From the NCBI GenBank assembly GCA_029009055.1, contig JAQXJR010000010.1, positions 1-44,471 of the forward strand: DNA of 44,471 bases, written 5' to 3'. This document shows, one piece after another, positions 24,094 through 32,729 of the stretch. Below the pieces are notes generated by a model. It saw only the letters and a program-made list of their open reading frames with translations, was not told the origin of the DNA and made no database searches. The DNA comes from Eubacteriales bacterium. GTDB taxonomy: Bacteria; Bacillota; Clostridia; Peptostreptococcales; Anaerovoracaceae. The translations under genes and the position numbers were made by a program. How positions within the stretch are numbered: the stretch's first letter is position 1; the number at the start of each line of letters is the position of its first letter.

Positions 24094-26462
24094 TGCGGGG
24101 ACTTTCTTCAGAAGAAGTCAAACAGCGAGAAGAACAGGGCCAGGTAAATAAGGCGGTTGAATCATCGACGAGCACCGTAGAGGAGATAGTAAAGGAGAAC
24201 GTATTCACATACTTCAACCTTATCTTCACGGTGCTCGCTGTTTTACTGGTCATGGTCGGGTCTTTTAAGGACCTGACGTTCATGCTCATAGTCGCTGCAA
24301 ATACTGTGATAGGTATCATCCAGGAAATCAGGTCTAAGAATGTCTTAGATAACCTGAAGCTGTCTCAGCAGGCTAAGGTCCCGACCGTGAGGGATGAGGA
24401 GCTCGTGGATATAGAGAGCGACAGGCTCGTCCTCGATGATGTCATCATTTTAAGGGCGGGGGCCCAGATCCCGGCCGACGCTGAGGTCGTGGAAGGAAGC
24501 ATCCAGGTGAACGAGTCCCTGATCACCGGTGAGTCCGACGAGATAAATAAGACGGAAGGGGATTCGCTTCTGTCCGGATCATTCGTCATATCGGGCGAGT
24601 GCGCGGCCAGGCTTACGGCTGTCGGTAAGGATTCCTACATCTCTAAGCTGCAGACTGAAGCCACACAGAAGAAAAAGAACGATAACAGTTCTAAGATGGT
24701 GCATTCTCTGGACATAATGGTCATGATCATCGGTATCATTATCATCCCTGTCGGTGCTGTGCTTTTCGGCCAGCAGTATTTCATTATGAACGTGTCATTT
24801 AAGAACGCTGTCATTTCCATGGTAGCGGCTGTCCTGGGCATGGTGCCTGAAGGCCTTTATATGACGGCGTCTGTGGCCATGGTCGTAAGCGCCATGAGGC
24901 TGGCTAATAATAAGGTGCTGGTCCAGAACATGAGGTCTATAGAGACCCTCGCCAGGGTAGATGTCCTCTGCGTGGATAAGACTGGAACCATAACGGAGAG
25001 CGACATGAGGGTCGCTGATATGGAGGTCATCGCTCCGGGCGTGAGCTCTAAGGATATGGAGGCTCTCATAGCCGATCTGGCGGGAGCCCAGTCCAGCGAT
25101 AACGCGACCATGGCGGCTATGCAGGCGCGTTTTACCGAAATGACGGGGAGGCGGGCCCTCAGGGTGTGTCCGTTCTCGTCCAGGTATAAGTACTGTGGGG
25201 CTGTTTTCGAGGACGGGAACTATGTGCTGGGCGCGCCGGAGTTCGTGTTAGGCGAAAGCTTCGATAAGTACGCGGACAGGATAGAGCTCATGAGCCAGAG
25301 AGGCTACAGAGTCCTGGCTTTCGCCGTATCCGAGCAGGAACCCGACGGAAGCCCTTTGCGCGGTAAGGTACAGCTTCTCGCGACCATATTCCTGGAGAAC
25401 CCGATCAGAAAGTCGGCTAAGGCGACATTTAAGTATTTCTCTGATAACGGTGTGGATGTTAAGGTAATTTCCGGAGATAACCCGGTCACGGTGTCGAATG
25501 TGGCTATAAATGCGGGAATCGAAGGGGCGGATCGGTATATAGACGCCCGCGAGCTTAAGTCGCAGGAGGACGTGGACAGGGCTGTGAATAAGTATACGGT
25601 GTTCGGCCGTGTGACTCCGCAGCAGAAGAGGATGTTCGTTAAGGGCCTGCAGAAGCAGAAGAAGACTGTCGGCATGACGGGCGATGGTGTTAACGACATA
25701 CTGGCTCTCCGCGACGCTGACTGTTCCGTCGCTATGGCTTCCGGGTCCGAGGCGGCTTCGAACGCGGCTCAGCTCGTGCTCATGGATTCCGACTTCGGCC
25801 GCATGCCGTCTGTCGTGGCTGAGGGCCGCCGGGTGGTAAATAACATCACTAAGACCGCGACACTCTATCTGACTAAAAACATATTCTCCATGCTGCTGGC
25901 GCTTTTCTCCATGCTGAGCGTGGTCCGCTACCCGCTTAAGCCTTCGCAGATAACGCTTATCAGCATGTTCGCCATCGGCATACCGTCTTTCGTCCTGTCG
26001 CTGGAGCCTAACCATAAGAAGATTAAGGGGAACTTCCTCTGGAACGTATTCAAGATGGCGGCGCCGGCCGGGATCACCATGTTTATCAGCGTGGCGGGCC
26101 TCCTGGTCTTCAGCGGTGTCATGGACATAAAGCAAAGCAGTGTTTCGACGGCTGCCTCCGGCCTGGTGGCTCTCGTGGAGTTCTTGATACTTATCAGGGT
26201 CGCTCAGCCACCTAATAAGCTGCATGTGGGCCTGGTCTGCGCTATGCTGGCAGGCTTTGCTTATGCTGTTCTATTCCACGCTGACCTGTTCGGTATCTCG
26301 AGCCTGAGCTGGGAGGCTGTAATGCTTCTCATCGTGTTCCTGATCGCGACGGAGGCTATATTCAGGTATTTCTATAAGGCGACGGAGTTCATAGGGGCTA
26401 AGTTCAATATGGGGTCCGGGAAGAAGAGCGGGCGCAGGTACCGCCGCAGGAGGAGATCGTAG
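24093..26462 (+). CDS. P-type cation-transporting ATPase (CtpE-like)
   Basis: The 789-residue membrane pump has the full P-type set: actuator loop with ITGES, VPEGL in the fourth transmembrane segment, the phosphorylated Asp in CVDKTGTITES, and the hinge MTGDGVNDILALRDADCSVAM. Two N-terminal helix pairs and six C-terminal helices flank the cytoplasmic parts, and the protein ends in an Arg-rich tail. There is no N-terminal heavy-metal domain and no CPC motif. The pattern is that of the CtpE group; a mycobacterial CtpE is known to move calcium, but the ion here is unproven. I use the ATG at 24093, which overlaps the previous TAA, not the GTG 12 nt upstream; GGGAG precedes it. Confidence 0.9.
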   Translation: MRGLSSEEVKQREEQGQVNKAVESSTSTVEEIVKENVFTYFNLIFTVLAVLLVMVGSFKDLTFMLIVAANTVIGIIQEIRSKNVLDNLKLSQQAKVPTVRDEELVDIESDRLVLDDVIILRAGAQIPADAEVVEGSIQVNESLITGESDEINKTEGDSLLSGSFVISGECAARLTAVGKDSYISKLQTEATQKKKNDNSSKMVHSLDIMVMIIGIIIIPVGAVLFGQQYFIMNVSFKNAVISMVAAVLGMVPEGLYMTASVAMVVSAMRLANNKVLVQNMRSIETLARVDVLCVDKTGTITESDMRVADMEVIAPGVSSKDMEALIADLAGAQSSDNATMAAMQARFTEMTGRRALRVCPFSSRYKYCGAVFEDGNYVLGAPEFVLGESFDKYADRIELMSQRGYRVLAFAVSEQEPDGSPLRGKVQLLATIFLENPIRKSAKATFKYFSDNGVDVKVISGDNPVTVSNVAINAGIEGADRYIDARELKSQEDVDRAVNKYTVFGRVTPQQKRMFVKGLQKQKKTVGMTGDGVNDILALRDADCSVAMASGSEAASNAAQLVLMDSDFGRMPSVVAEGRRVVNNITKTATLYLTKNIFSMLLALFSMLSVVRYPLKPSQITLISMFAIGIPSFVLSLEPNHKKIKGNFLWNVFKMAAPAGITMFISVAGLLVFSGVMDIKQSSVSTAASGLVALVEFLILIRVAQPPNKLHVGLVCAMLAGFAYAVLFHADLFGISSLSWEAVMLLIVFLIATEAIFRYFYKATEFIGAKFNMGSGKKSGRRYRRRRRS

Positions 26463-26577
26463 CTGGGGAGCCAGATCCGGCTGATTCGGTTGATTTTATA
26501 ATGTATTAAGGAGAAATGTCTTTCTAAAGTGGATCTATCGGCTTTCTAGACATTCCTTTTTCGAAGGAGGGGATATC

Positions 26578-27384
26578 GTGATCGGCGCGATTATAGGCGA
26601 CATAGCGGGCTCTAAGTATGAGTTCGCCCCGCATAAATCTAAAGATTTCGATTTCATGGGTCCGGGTACGAGTTTTACGGATGATTCCGTACTAACGATC
26701 GCGGTCGGCCGGGCTCTCACGACCTGCGCCAACGACAGGAGCGACCTCGCTGAGAAGCTGGTCGACTGTATGAAAGAGGATGGCAGGTCTTATCCTGAAT
26801 GCGGCTTCGGGCTGTCATTCATAAAATGGCTGCTTTCGGATGATCGCGGCCCGTATGGGAGTTACGGAAATGGTTCTGCCATGCGGGTGAGCGCGGCGGG
26901 CGAGATGGCTCAGACTCTGGAAGAGGCTGTGGCGCTGGCTGAGGCGACCGCTGCTGTGACTCACGACCATCCCGAGGGTATTAAGGGGGCTCAGGCTGTC
27001 GCGGCGGCTATTTTCCTGGCCCGGGCTGGCGCTTCTAAGCGTGAGATCCACGATTATATCTCAGTAAAGTATTATGCCCTGGATTTCACTCTATCTGAGA
27101 TCCGCCCGACGTATGCTTTCAGCGCTATCTGTCAGGAAAGCGTTCCTCAGGCTATAGAGTGTTTCCTGGAGTCGTCGAGTCTGGAGGACGCGGTGAGGAA
27201 CGCTGTGTCTATCGGAGGCGACTGCGACACGACGGGCGCCATGGCAGGGAGCATAGCGGAGCAGTACTTCGGCGTCCCGGCGCCGCTCCGTCGGAAAGCC
27301 TTATCGATGCTGGATGACAGGCTCCGAGGCGAGTTCCTGGACGCCGAGTCCGCTATACTTCGGGTACAGGCAGACCAAGCGTGA
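26578..27384 (+). CDS. ADP-ribosylglycohydrolase family protein
   Basis: The 268-residue protein belongs to the DraG/ARH-like fold that removes ADP-ribose from proteins or other targets. The metal-binding residues are visible in GAIIGDIAGSKYE, FTDDSVLT and GGDCDTTGAMAGSIAE, and AAVTHDHPEGIKGAQAVA matches the family's conserved His segment. The start is a GTG with a strong GGAGG site 8-9 nt upstream. No ADP-ribosyltransferase or toxin gene lies beside it, so a role in defence or toxin immunity has no support here. A terminator follows. Confidence 0.92.
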   Translation: MIGAIIGDIAGSKYEFAPHKSKDFDFMGPGTSFTDDSVLTIAVGRALTTCANDRSDLAEKLVDCMKEDGRSYPECGFGLSFIKWLLSDDRGPYGSYGNGSAMRVSAAGEMAQTLEEAVALAEATAAVTHDHPEGIKGAQAVAAAIFLARAGASKREIHDYISVKYYALDFTLSEIRPTYAFSAICQESVPQAIECFLESSSLEDAVRNAVSIGGDCDTTGAMAGSIAEQYFGVPAPLRRKALSMLDDRLRGEFLDAESAILRVQADQA

Positions 27385-27417
27385 CGGCCCAGGCTTAGGC
27401 AGCGATTTGGGTGTGAC

Positions 27418-27446
27418 GGCGGCTCGAAGTCTCGGGCCGCCTTTTT
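27418..27446 (+). terminator. Intrinsic terminator after the glycohydrolase gene
   Basis: GGCGGC (27418-27423) pairs with GCCGCC (27436-27441), followed by five T. Confidence 0.85.
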
Positions 27447-27586
27447 CAATGCCGAATTTAACGCGTATACATGAAAATGTAGATGACGGAAGAACTTTGC
27501 TGGAGTAAAATTTAAATAGATAAGGTCCGGACATGGGATCCGGGCGGCGGTCATGTTATCGCTATGTTTGAAAGGTAAGGTTGATT

Positions 27587-28710
27587 ATGAGTTTTAGAAA
27601 GAGGATCGGGTTTACGGCTCTGGCGGCGGCTTTGATGGCGCTGCTGATGACGGCGGCTGTTTTCGCGGACACGGAGCGAAGCAGGAGGTCGAGCCGAATG
27701 AGACCATGGAGACGGCCCAGGTCATGGAGCTCGGCACGGAGTATGACGGCACATTGAATGAGGCGGGCGGAGATAATGACTACTACGCTTTCCCTGTAAA
27801 GAGCGGGAAGTTCTATAAGGTAGAAGTCTTCAACCTGGTTTACGGGAAGAACAATAGTACGCTGGTATGGCTCTACGCTAGGCCTGGCGATGGCTCTTGG
27901 GAGCAGCTGAGTAATAATGCTTCTTCCAGTGACCATAAGGGAGACCAGACGGCGCTTCTCCGCGCGGACTACACGGGCGACTACTATTTGCTGGTAAATA
28001 ACGATAACGGCGGGAGCTATTCTCTCAGAGTCACGGAATATGATCCGACAGGGAAAGTCGTGAAGGACAGCTATAAACATCAGTATAAGATGACGGGAAC
28101 TAAGTACGTGGAGTTTAAGAAGCCAGCTAGCCTGAGCTCCAGCCAGGTCATAATCTCTAGTAAATTCAAGATAGGGGAAGTCGGCGGGCTCAGGATCCTT
28201 ACGCCTGGTAACGATGTCTATGTCACTACTACAGCCATCGGTAAGAACGCGCTTAAGGGGAGTAAAGTCGACTACGTCGGGATTCCGGATACGATTAAGA
28301 CGATCGGGGCCGGCGCTTTCTATAAGTGCGCTAAGCTCACTGACGTGGATATGCGGACAAAGAGCATGAGCATAGGGTCTAAGGCATTTTACGCATGCCC
28401 GAAGCTTAAGAGGGTGACGTTCAGGGGGACTACGACTATCGGCACCCAGGCATTCTATAAGTGCCCTCGTCTCACGGAGATCACGCTCCACAGTAAGAAG
28501 ACGAAGGTTGGGACTAAGGCCTTCTACGGCTGCAAGCGCCTGGCGAACATCTGGATCTATAAGGACGCTTCCATTAAGTCCATAGCAAAGGATTCCTTTA
28601 AGGGGACTAAGAGCGGGATAACTGTTTGGTACCGCAGTGTTTCCAAGGCTAAGAAGTATTTTAAGAAGGCCGGGTACAAGAAAGCAAAGTATAAGAAGTT
28701 CAGCATGTAA
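27587..28710 (+). pseudogene. Secreted BspA-like leucine-rich repeat protein with a frameshift after the signal peptide
   Basis: An ATG at 27587 with AAGG upstream opens a perfect signal peptide (TALAAALMALLMTAAVFAD). Just after it, near 27673-27676, the frame is lost: adding one G after ACGGAG would give ADTEAKQEVEPNETMETA and continue into the long frame ending at 28710. The mature part has a PPC-type domain (EVEPNETMETAQ...YTGDYYLLVNND) and then BspA-type repeats of about 23 residues (SIGSKAFYACPKLKRVTF, TIGTQAFYKCPRLTEITL, KVGTKAFYGCKRLANIWI), ending in a Lys-rich tail. Without repair the exported product would not be made. A sequencing error is an equal explanation, because the rest is intact. 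Extracellular adhesion is the usual idea for such proteins. Confidence 0.72.
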
Positions 28711-28756
28711 TTATAATTGACGCGTATTTGATATGTGAATTGATATGTGAGATGAA

Positions 28757-28786
28757 GGCGGCTCCGAGGTTCCGGGCCGCCTTTTT
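28757..28786 (+). terminator. Intrinsic terminator after the BspA-like gene
   Basis: GGCGGC (28757-28762) pairs with GCCGCC (28776-28781), followed by five T. Confidence 0.85.
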
Positions 28787-28847
28787 CAGTGGGTTGGCGG
28801 CGTGGCAGAAAGCAAAACCCATATTCAATAAATATTCTTAAATATAG

Positions 28848-28895
28848 TTGACACTCTATACGTGTCGTGCTACTGTATTGGTGTAATAATACAGT
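28848..28895 (+). promoter_or_regulatory. Promoter and palindromic operator of the GntR/ABC operon
   Basis: TTGACA (28848-28853) with a 17-nt spacer points to a -10 box at 28871-28876 (TACTGT). A perfect 8-bp palindrome, ACTGTATT (28872-28879) and AATACAGT (28888-28895) with an 8-nt spacer, overlaps that -10 box. The TGTATT/AATACA core fits the kind of operator known for YtrA-type GntR repressors, so the operon is probably autorepressed. Confidence 0.75.
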
Positions 28896-28938
28896 GCGCA
28901 ATGAAAAAGTGCGTGCATAGCGGATATGAGGTAATACT

Positions 28939-29517
28939 ATGGCATGGAAATTTAACGATAACCAGCCGATCTACAGACAGATAGCCGAGAGGCTGACCAG
29001 GGACATACTGGCCGGAGTCTACAAGCCGGGCAGCCAACTCCCATCAGTCCGCGACCTGGCCCTAACGGCGGGCGTGAATCCGAACACCATGCAGAAGGGG
29101 CTGTCATTCGCCGAAAACAGCGGCATCATCTTCTCGGACAGGACCAGAGGCAGGTTCGTGACAGACGATGAGACAGTGATCGCCGTGCAGAGGCGGGACA
29201 TGTCCCGGGAAGCGGTGAGAAGGTTTTTCAGCGTCATGCGGTCGTTCGGCATGGGAGACAGCGAGATCGAGCGGGCGGTTCGGGAGTTCATAGATTCCGA
29301 GCGCGCCGAATCTTCCAAACAGCAAAGCCATTCCGGCGGTTCTACTGAGGGCAGCGCCGCAACTGCTGCCGCGGGAATCGGCGACGCAAACGAAGCCGCC
29401 GCAACCACCGCAAAAAGCAAAGCGGCAGAAAGCAGTGCGGCAGCCAGAGAGACGGCAAGCACCGGCGCAACTGCCGGCAGAAAAGCCGGATTAGTTAATG
29501 GAGTAAAGGAGGCTTAG
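28939..29517 (+). CDS. YtrA-type GntR transcriptional regulator with an Ala-rich tail
   Basis: The first about 120 residues are a short GntR repressor of the YtrA subfamily: a winged helix with PIYRQIAERLTRDILAGVYKPG, LPSVRDLALTAGVNPNTMQK and the wing IIFSDRTRGRFV, then a small helical dimerisation part to REFIDSER. Known members stop about here. The remaining 65-70 residues are Ala/Ser/Thr-rich and low in complexity; their DNA contains AGCAAAGCC and GCCGCAA words like the intergenic islands and breaks the codon habits of the rest. It controls the ABC genes that follow directly (4 bp gap) through the palindrome at its own promoter. The ligand may be a cell-envelope stress or antibiotic signal; this is inference. 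Confidence 0.88.
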   Translation: MAWKFNDNQPIYRQIAERLTRDILAGVYKPGSQLPSVRDLALTAGVNPNTMQKGLSFAENSGIIFSDRTRGRFVTDDETVIAVQRRDMSREAVRRFFSVMRSFGMGDSEIERAVREFIDSERAESSKQQSHSGGSTEGSAATAAAGIGDANEAAATTAKSKAAESSAAARETASTGATAGRKAGLVNGVKEA

Positions 29518-29521
29518 GCGG

Positions 29522-30238
29522 ATGAGTTTGCTTGAATGTAAGGATCTGACTTTCAGGTACGGCCGGAAATTAGCGCTTAGTAACCAGAATCTGGCGCTGA
29601 GCAACTTAAATCTGGACCTGGAAACTGGGCAGATAGTAGGCCTGCTGGGGCCGAACGGAAGTGGTAAAACCACACTCATTAAATTGATAGAAGGGCTTCT
29701 GACGCCGACATCGGGTCAGGTGCTGGTGGACGGGAAGAAGCCGGGCCCGGAGACTAAGGCTATGGTAGCCTATCTTCCGGACAGGAACTTCCTGCCGCTA
29801 TATTTCACCGTAGGACAGGTCTTCGACCTATATGAGGATTTCTTTGCTGATTTCGACAGGAAGAAAGCTAAGTCCATGGAGGAAGAGCTGGGCATAACCG
29901 ATAACACCAGGCTTAAGAGCATGTCTAAGGGAACGCTCGAGAAGCTGCACCTGGTAGTCACCATGTCCAGGCGGGCGAAGATATATTTACTGGACGAGCC
30001 TATAGCGGGAGTCGACCCGGCGGCTCGCGACTACATCATCAGGACCATAATAGGCGGCTACTCGCCGGACTCACTGGTGATAATATCCACCCACCTGATT
30101 GCCGATATAGAGAATGTCCTCGATGACGTTATCTTCATTAATAAGGGCGAGGTCACGTTGCACGGTAAGGCAGACGAGCTCCGAGAGAAGCGCGGGCTCA
30201 GCATAGATGATCAGTTCAGGGAGGCGTTTAGATGTTAG
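29522..30238 (+). CDS. ABC transporter ATP-binding protein (YtrB-like)
   Basis: The 238-residue ATPase powers the permease encoded next. It shows Walker A GPNGSGKTT, a Q-loop region (MVAYLPDRNFLPLYFTV), a modified signature SMSKGTLEKL in place of LSGGQ, Walker B IYLLDEPIAGVDP and the switch His in IISTHL. The changed signature is usual in this subfamily. Near the N-terminus a seven-residue segment is doubled in tandem (LALSNQN then LALSNLN, about residues 17-30), with many silent differences. The gene overlaps the permease gene by 7 nt. Confidence 0.9.
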   Translation: MSLLECKDLTFRYGRKLALSNQNLALSNLNLDLETGQIVGLLGPNGSGKTTLIKLIEGLLTPTSGQVLVDGKKPGPETKAMVAYLPDRNFLPLYFTVGQVFDLYEDFFADFDRKKAKSMEEELGITDNTRLKSMSKGTLEKLHLVVTMSRRAKIYLLDEPIAGVDPAARDYIIRTIIGGYSPDSLVIISTHLIADIENVLDDVIFINKGEVTLHGKADELREKRGLSIDDQFREAFRC

Positions 30239-31074
30239 GTAAACTTATGAAATACGAATTCAAGGCCCTGGCCAGGATCCTCCTGCCTATCTATCTGGCC
30301 TTGATCGCGGCGAGCGGGCTATTCAGCTTCGTTCTGTCGAGAAGCTCGATAAATGAAGCGCCTGGAGTAGTGGAGTTCCACGGGCCGAGCTGGATCGGGA
30401 ATAACAGCAGCCTGATCGTGTCCGGGACCATATACGGGTTCGCCGCATTCTTGCTTTTCGCTGTGACGCTGATCATGGTGATCCAGCGCTTTAATAAGAA
30501 TCTGTACGGGGACGAGGGCTATCTGACGCTGGCGCTGCCGGTGAAACTTTCGACACATGTGACGAATAAGGTAATCTCAGCCGCTATCTGGGCGGTTCTG
30601 AGCGGGATAGTCGGCTGCGTGTCCATAGTGATCATAGTAGGCGGCATAATAGGCTACGCTTCCATGCTGTCTAAACTGGCGTCCCTATGGAATAAGGGTG
30701 TGCAGTATTTCGGAGTCGGTGGAACGGTGCTCCTATTGGTAGAGGCCGTGCTCGCCATCATGGTGTCCGCCGCTTCTTTCGCCGCGAAGATATATGCCGC
30801 GATTTCCGTTGGGCACGTCTGGTCTGTAAAGCATACGGTGCTCATGTCTGTCATCGCTTTCCTGCTCTTCGATATCGTAGAGTCGGCATTGCTATCGTTC
30901 ATAAGCATAAACAGGCAGTGGGGAATAAACGTCCTTCTGAATATATCCTGGGCAGTGGGAGATATGACGGTACATGTAGCGATGCTGGCAGTGATCATAG
31001 CGGATCTCCTGATAGCCTTTATTTTCTGGCTCATAGCCTGGCTGACCATGAAGAACAGAACGAGCCTTAACTGA
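30232..31074 (+). CDS. ABC transporter permease
   Basis: The 280-residue protein has about six hydrophobic helices (starting near residues 15, 65, 115, 170, 205 and 245). It shows the ABC-2-like opening LGKLMKYEFKALARILLP and the RFNKNLYGDEGYLTLALPVKLSTHVTNKVI segment typical of permeases next to YtrA-type regulators. It forms the membrane part for the ATPase that it overlaps by 7 nt. Export or removal of an envelope-active compound is likely from family context; the substrate is unknown. Confidence 0.85.
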   Translation: MLGKLMKYEFKALARILLPIYLALIAASGLFSFVLSRSSINEAPGVVEFHGPSWIGNNSSLIVSGTIYGFAAFLLFAVTLIMVIQRFNKNLYGDEGYLTLALPVKLSTHVTNKVISAAIWAVLSGIVGCVSIVIIVGGIIGYASMLSKLASLWNKGVQYFGVGGTVLLLVEAVLAIMVSAASFAAKIYAAISVGHVWSVKHTVLMSVIAFLLFDIVESALLSFISINRQWGINVLLNISWAVGDMTVHVAMLAVIIADLLIAFIFWLIAWLTMKNRTSLN

Positions 31075-31088
31075 TCGGAGGAAGAGGG

Positions 31089-32351
31089 ATGAGTATTAAG
31101 AAGAAATTATCCCGCGGGGCGGCATTAGCTATCGCTTTGCTGCTGACCCTGTCCATGACATCCTGCGGGAAGAGCGCGAAGTCGGGATATAGTAAAGACT
31201 TTGCTATAGCCATGACTAAGGGCGGGGTGAATGACTCCATAGTGTATTACGACAGGAATCTGAATAAACTCGCCGAATTTAAGTACATACCTGAGGATAT
31301 AAAAGGCTATTCGGCTAAGGTCGGCGATAAGGTCTATTACGCTGTCAGCATGGGCGTGATAGAGCAGGACATTAAGACCGGAAAGCCTAAGTATAAGTCT
31401 GTCGCGCCTGACCAGAGGATAGGCCTGGGCGTACAGGGCGTCCTGTTAGGAATGTCTGCAGACAGTGTGAATATAATGAACCTGATCACGCTGGACCCGG
31501 ATTCGGGCGCGGCGGTATACACGTATGAGGATGATGATCATAACCTGGTCTTAGAGACCAGGGATCTTAAGACGTGGAAAGTGCTGGGGAGGAAGGTCAT
31601 TAAAGCCATAGATTCCGATGATGACGCGGTCTCCGTCGAGATAAGCTGCGCCGGGTCGGGCATAGTCGGCTTGACATATTTCGAGAATGAGGCAGGTACG
31701 ACTACGGCTAGATTCATAGACGAGAAGTCCATGAAGATCATCCGCACAGTTAAGAATTCAACGATCAGAGGCATAATAAAGGATGGAAAGCTCTATAACG
31801 CTGACGATGAAGGGCCGGGCACTCTGGGCATGACCATAGTGGATATGAAGTCGGGGAAGACGAGGAAGATCCACGTCGCTGACCCTGTTAAGGGGTTGTT
31901 TTACAACGATAATGGCATGCCGGGCATAACATTGACCGAGTCAGGTGACCAGGCGATCGTGACCGACATGGTGACGGATACGACCAGCATGTTCACGTCA
32001 GAAGAGGGCGGTAAGATCCAGGATATGGCTCCATCCAGGCTTTGTGTGGTGGACCTTAAGACCGGGAAAGTTACAGATACCGTGTCCGTCGGGAAGCCGG
32101 GCGAGACTCCTTGGGTGAGAAACGTCGGCATAGACGGTTCTGACGTCTACGTTCTCTATACGAACTACCATGTGGCTCAGAAGCGGAAGAAGAACGGCGC
32201 GGTGGATAGGTCATTCATGGCCGAATCCAATAAGCTTTGCCGTTACTCCCTCAGCAAAGGGAAACTAAAGCTTTCACGTACCGTGGACGCGGGCGGTGTC
32301 CTGCTGGATCACACGGTAGCCTATATGGGTGATATGGTGGTGAATAACTAG
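31089..32351 (+). CDS. Lipoprotein, last gene of the GntR/ABC operon
   Basis: The 420-residue product has a lipoprotein signal peptide ending in LSMTSC, with the Cys as lipid-bearing residue 26 or so. The mature part has repeated strand pairs such as SIVYYDRNLNKLAEF, LCVVDLKTGKVTDTVSVG and LCRYSLSKGKLKLSRTV, a pattern like a beta-propeller, without an enzyme motif. It starts 14 bp after the permease with GGAGGAAGAGG in front of the ATG, so it belongs to the operon. It may be a sensor or substrate-trapping partner of the transporter; this is inference. A long inverted repeat and a terminator follow. Confidence 0.75.
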   Translation: MSIKKKLSRGAALAIALLLTLSMTSCGKSAKSGYSKDFAIAMTKGGVNDSIVYYDRNLNKLAEFKYIPEDIKGYSAKVGDKVYYAVSMGVIEQDIKTGKPKYKSVAPDQRIGLGVQGVLLGMSADSVNIMNLITLDPDSGAAVYTYEDDDHNLVLETRDLKTWKVLGRKVIKAIDSDDDAVSVEISCAGSGIVGLTYFENEAGTTTARFIDEKSMKIIRTVKNSTIRGIIKDGKLYNADDEGPGTLGMTIVDMKSGKTRKIHVADPVKGLFYNDNGMPGITLTESGDQAIVTDMVTDTTSMFTSEEGGKIQDMAPSRLCVVDLKTGKVTDTVSVGKPGETPWVRNVGIDGSDVYVLYTNYHVAQKRKKNGAVDRSFMAESNKLCRYSLSKGKLKLSRTVDAGGVLLDHTVAYMGDMVVNN

Positions 32352-32358
32352 GTCTTAC

Positions 32359-32472
32359 GAAACGCCGCGGCGCTAAGAGCCTATGCGATTGGTTGGGATC
32401 ATTGACCGCGGCTATGTATTTGGAAAATTAATTGCAGCGTGTCAATATCGATCGATATATCCGCGGCGTTTC
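32359..32472 (+). repeat. Perfect 12-bp inverted repeat enclosing 90 nt
   Basis: GAAACGCCGCGG (32359-32370) and CCGCGGCGTTTC (32461-32472) are exact complements. The left arm starts 7 bp after the lipoprotein stop and a terminator follows 23 bp after the right arm, so the stem would close a 3'-UTR domain or a small RNA. Confidence 0.7.
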
Positions 32473-32495
32473 AATAGTTGCGATTTACCGCTTCA

Positions 32496-32522
32496 AGCCG
32501 GCCTAGATGGCCGGCTTTTTTG
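32496..32522 (+). terminator. Intrinsic terminator of the GntR/ABC operon
   Basis: AGCCGGCC and GGCCGGCT pair around a 5-nt loop, followed by a T run. Confidence 0.88.
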
Positions 32523-32583
32523 TTGCGCCGTTTAGATTTACGCGCTCGATGCGTGTCTGGCGCGAATTTGGCGTGAATAGCAA

Positions 32584-32613
32584 TTGAAACTTTCATACTT
32601 TAAATTGTACAAT
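32584..32613 (+). promoter_or_regulatory. Promoter of the surface-protein gene
   Basis: TTGAAA (32584-32589), an 18-nt spacer and TACAAT (32608-32613) lie about 115 bp before the ATG at 32730. Confidence 0.5.
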
Positions 32614-32729
32614 TAAAAACACAATAATCTTTTGCTGTGCAATTCGATGATTAGAAATGCGATTGACGATCGCTTTGCTGTAAGCCAATTAGCGATGATT
32701 GGGGTTTTAATTAGGAAAGAGGTGGAAGA

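Noticed and set aside
26513..26556. Mini-ORF (AAGGAG then ATG TCT TTC TAA) before the glycohydrolase gene
   Set aside because: Three codons only. The AATGTCT/AGACATT pairing around it is short and has no conserved regulator signature.
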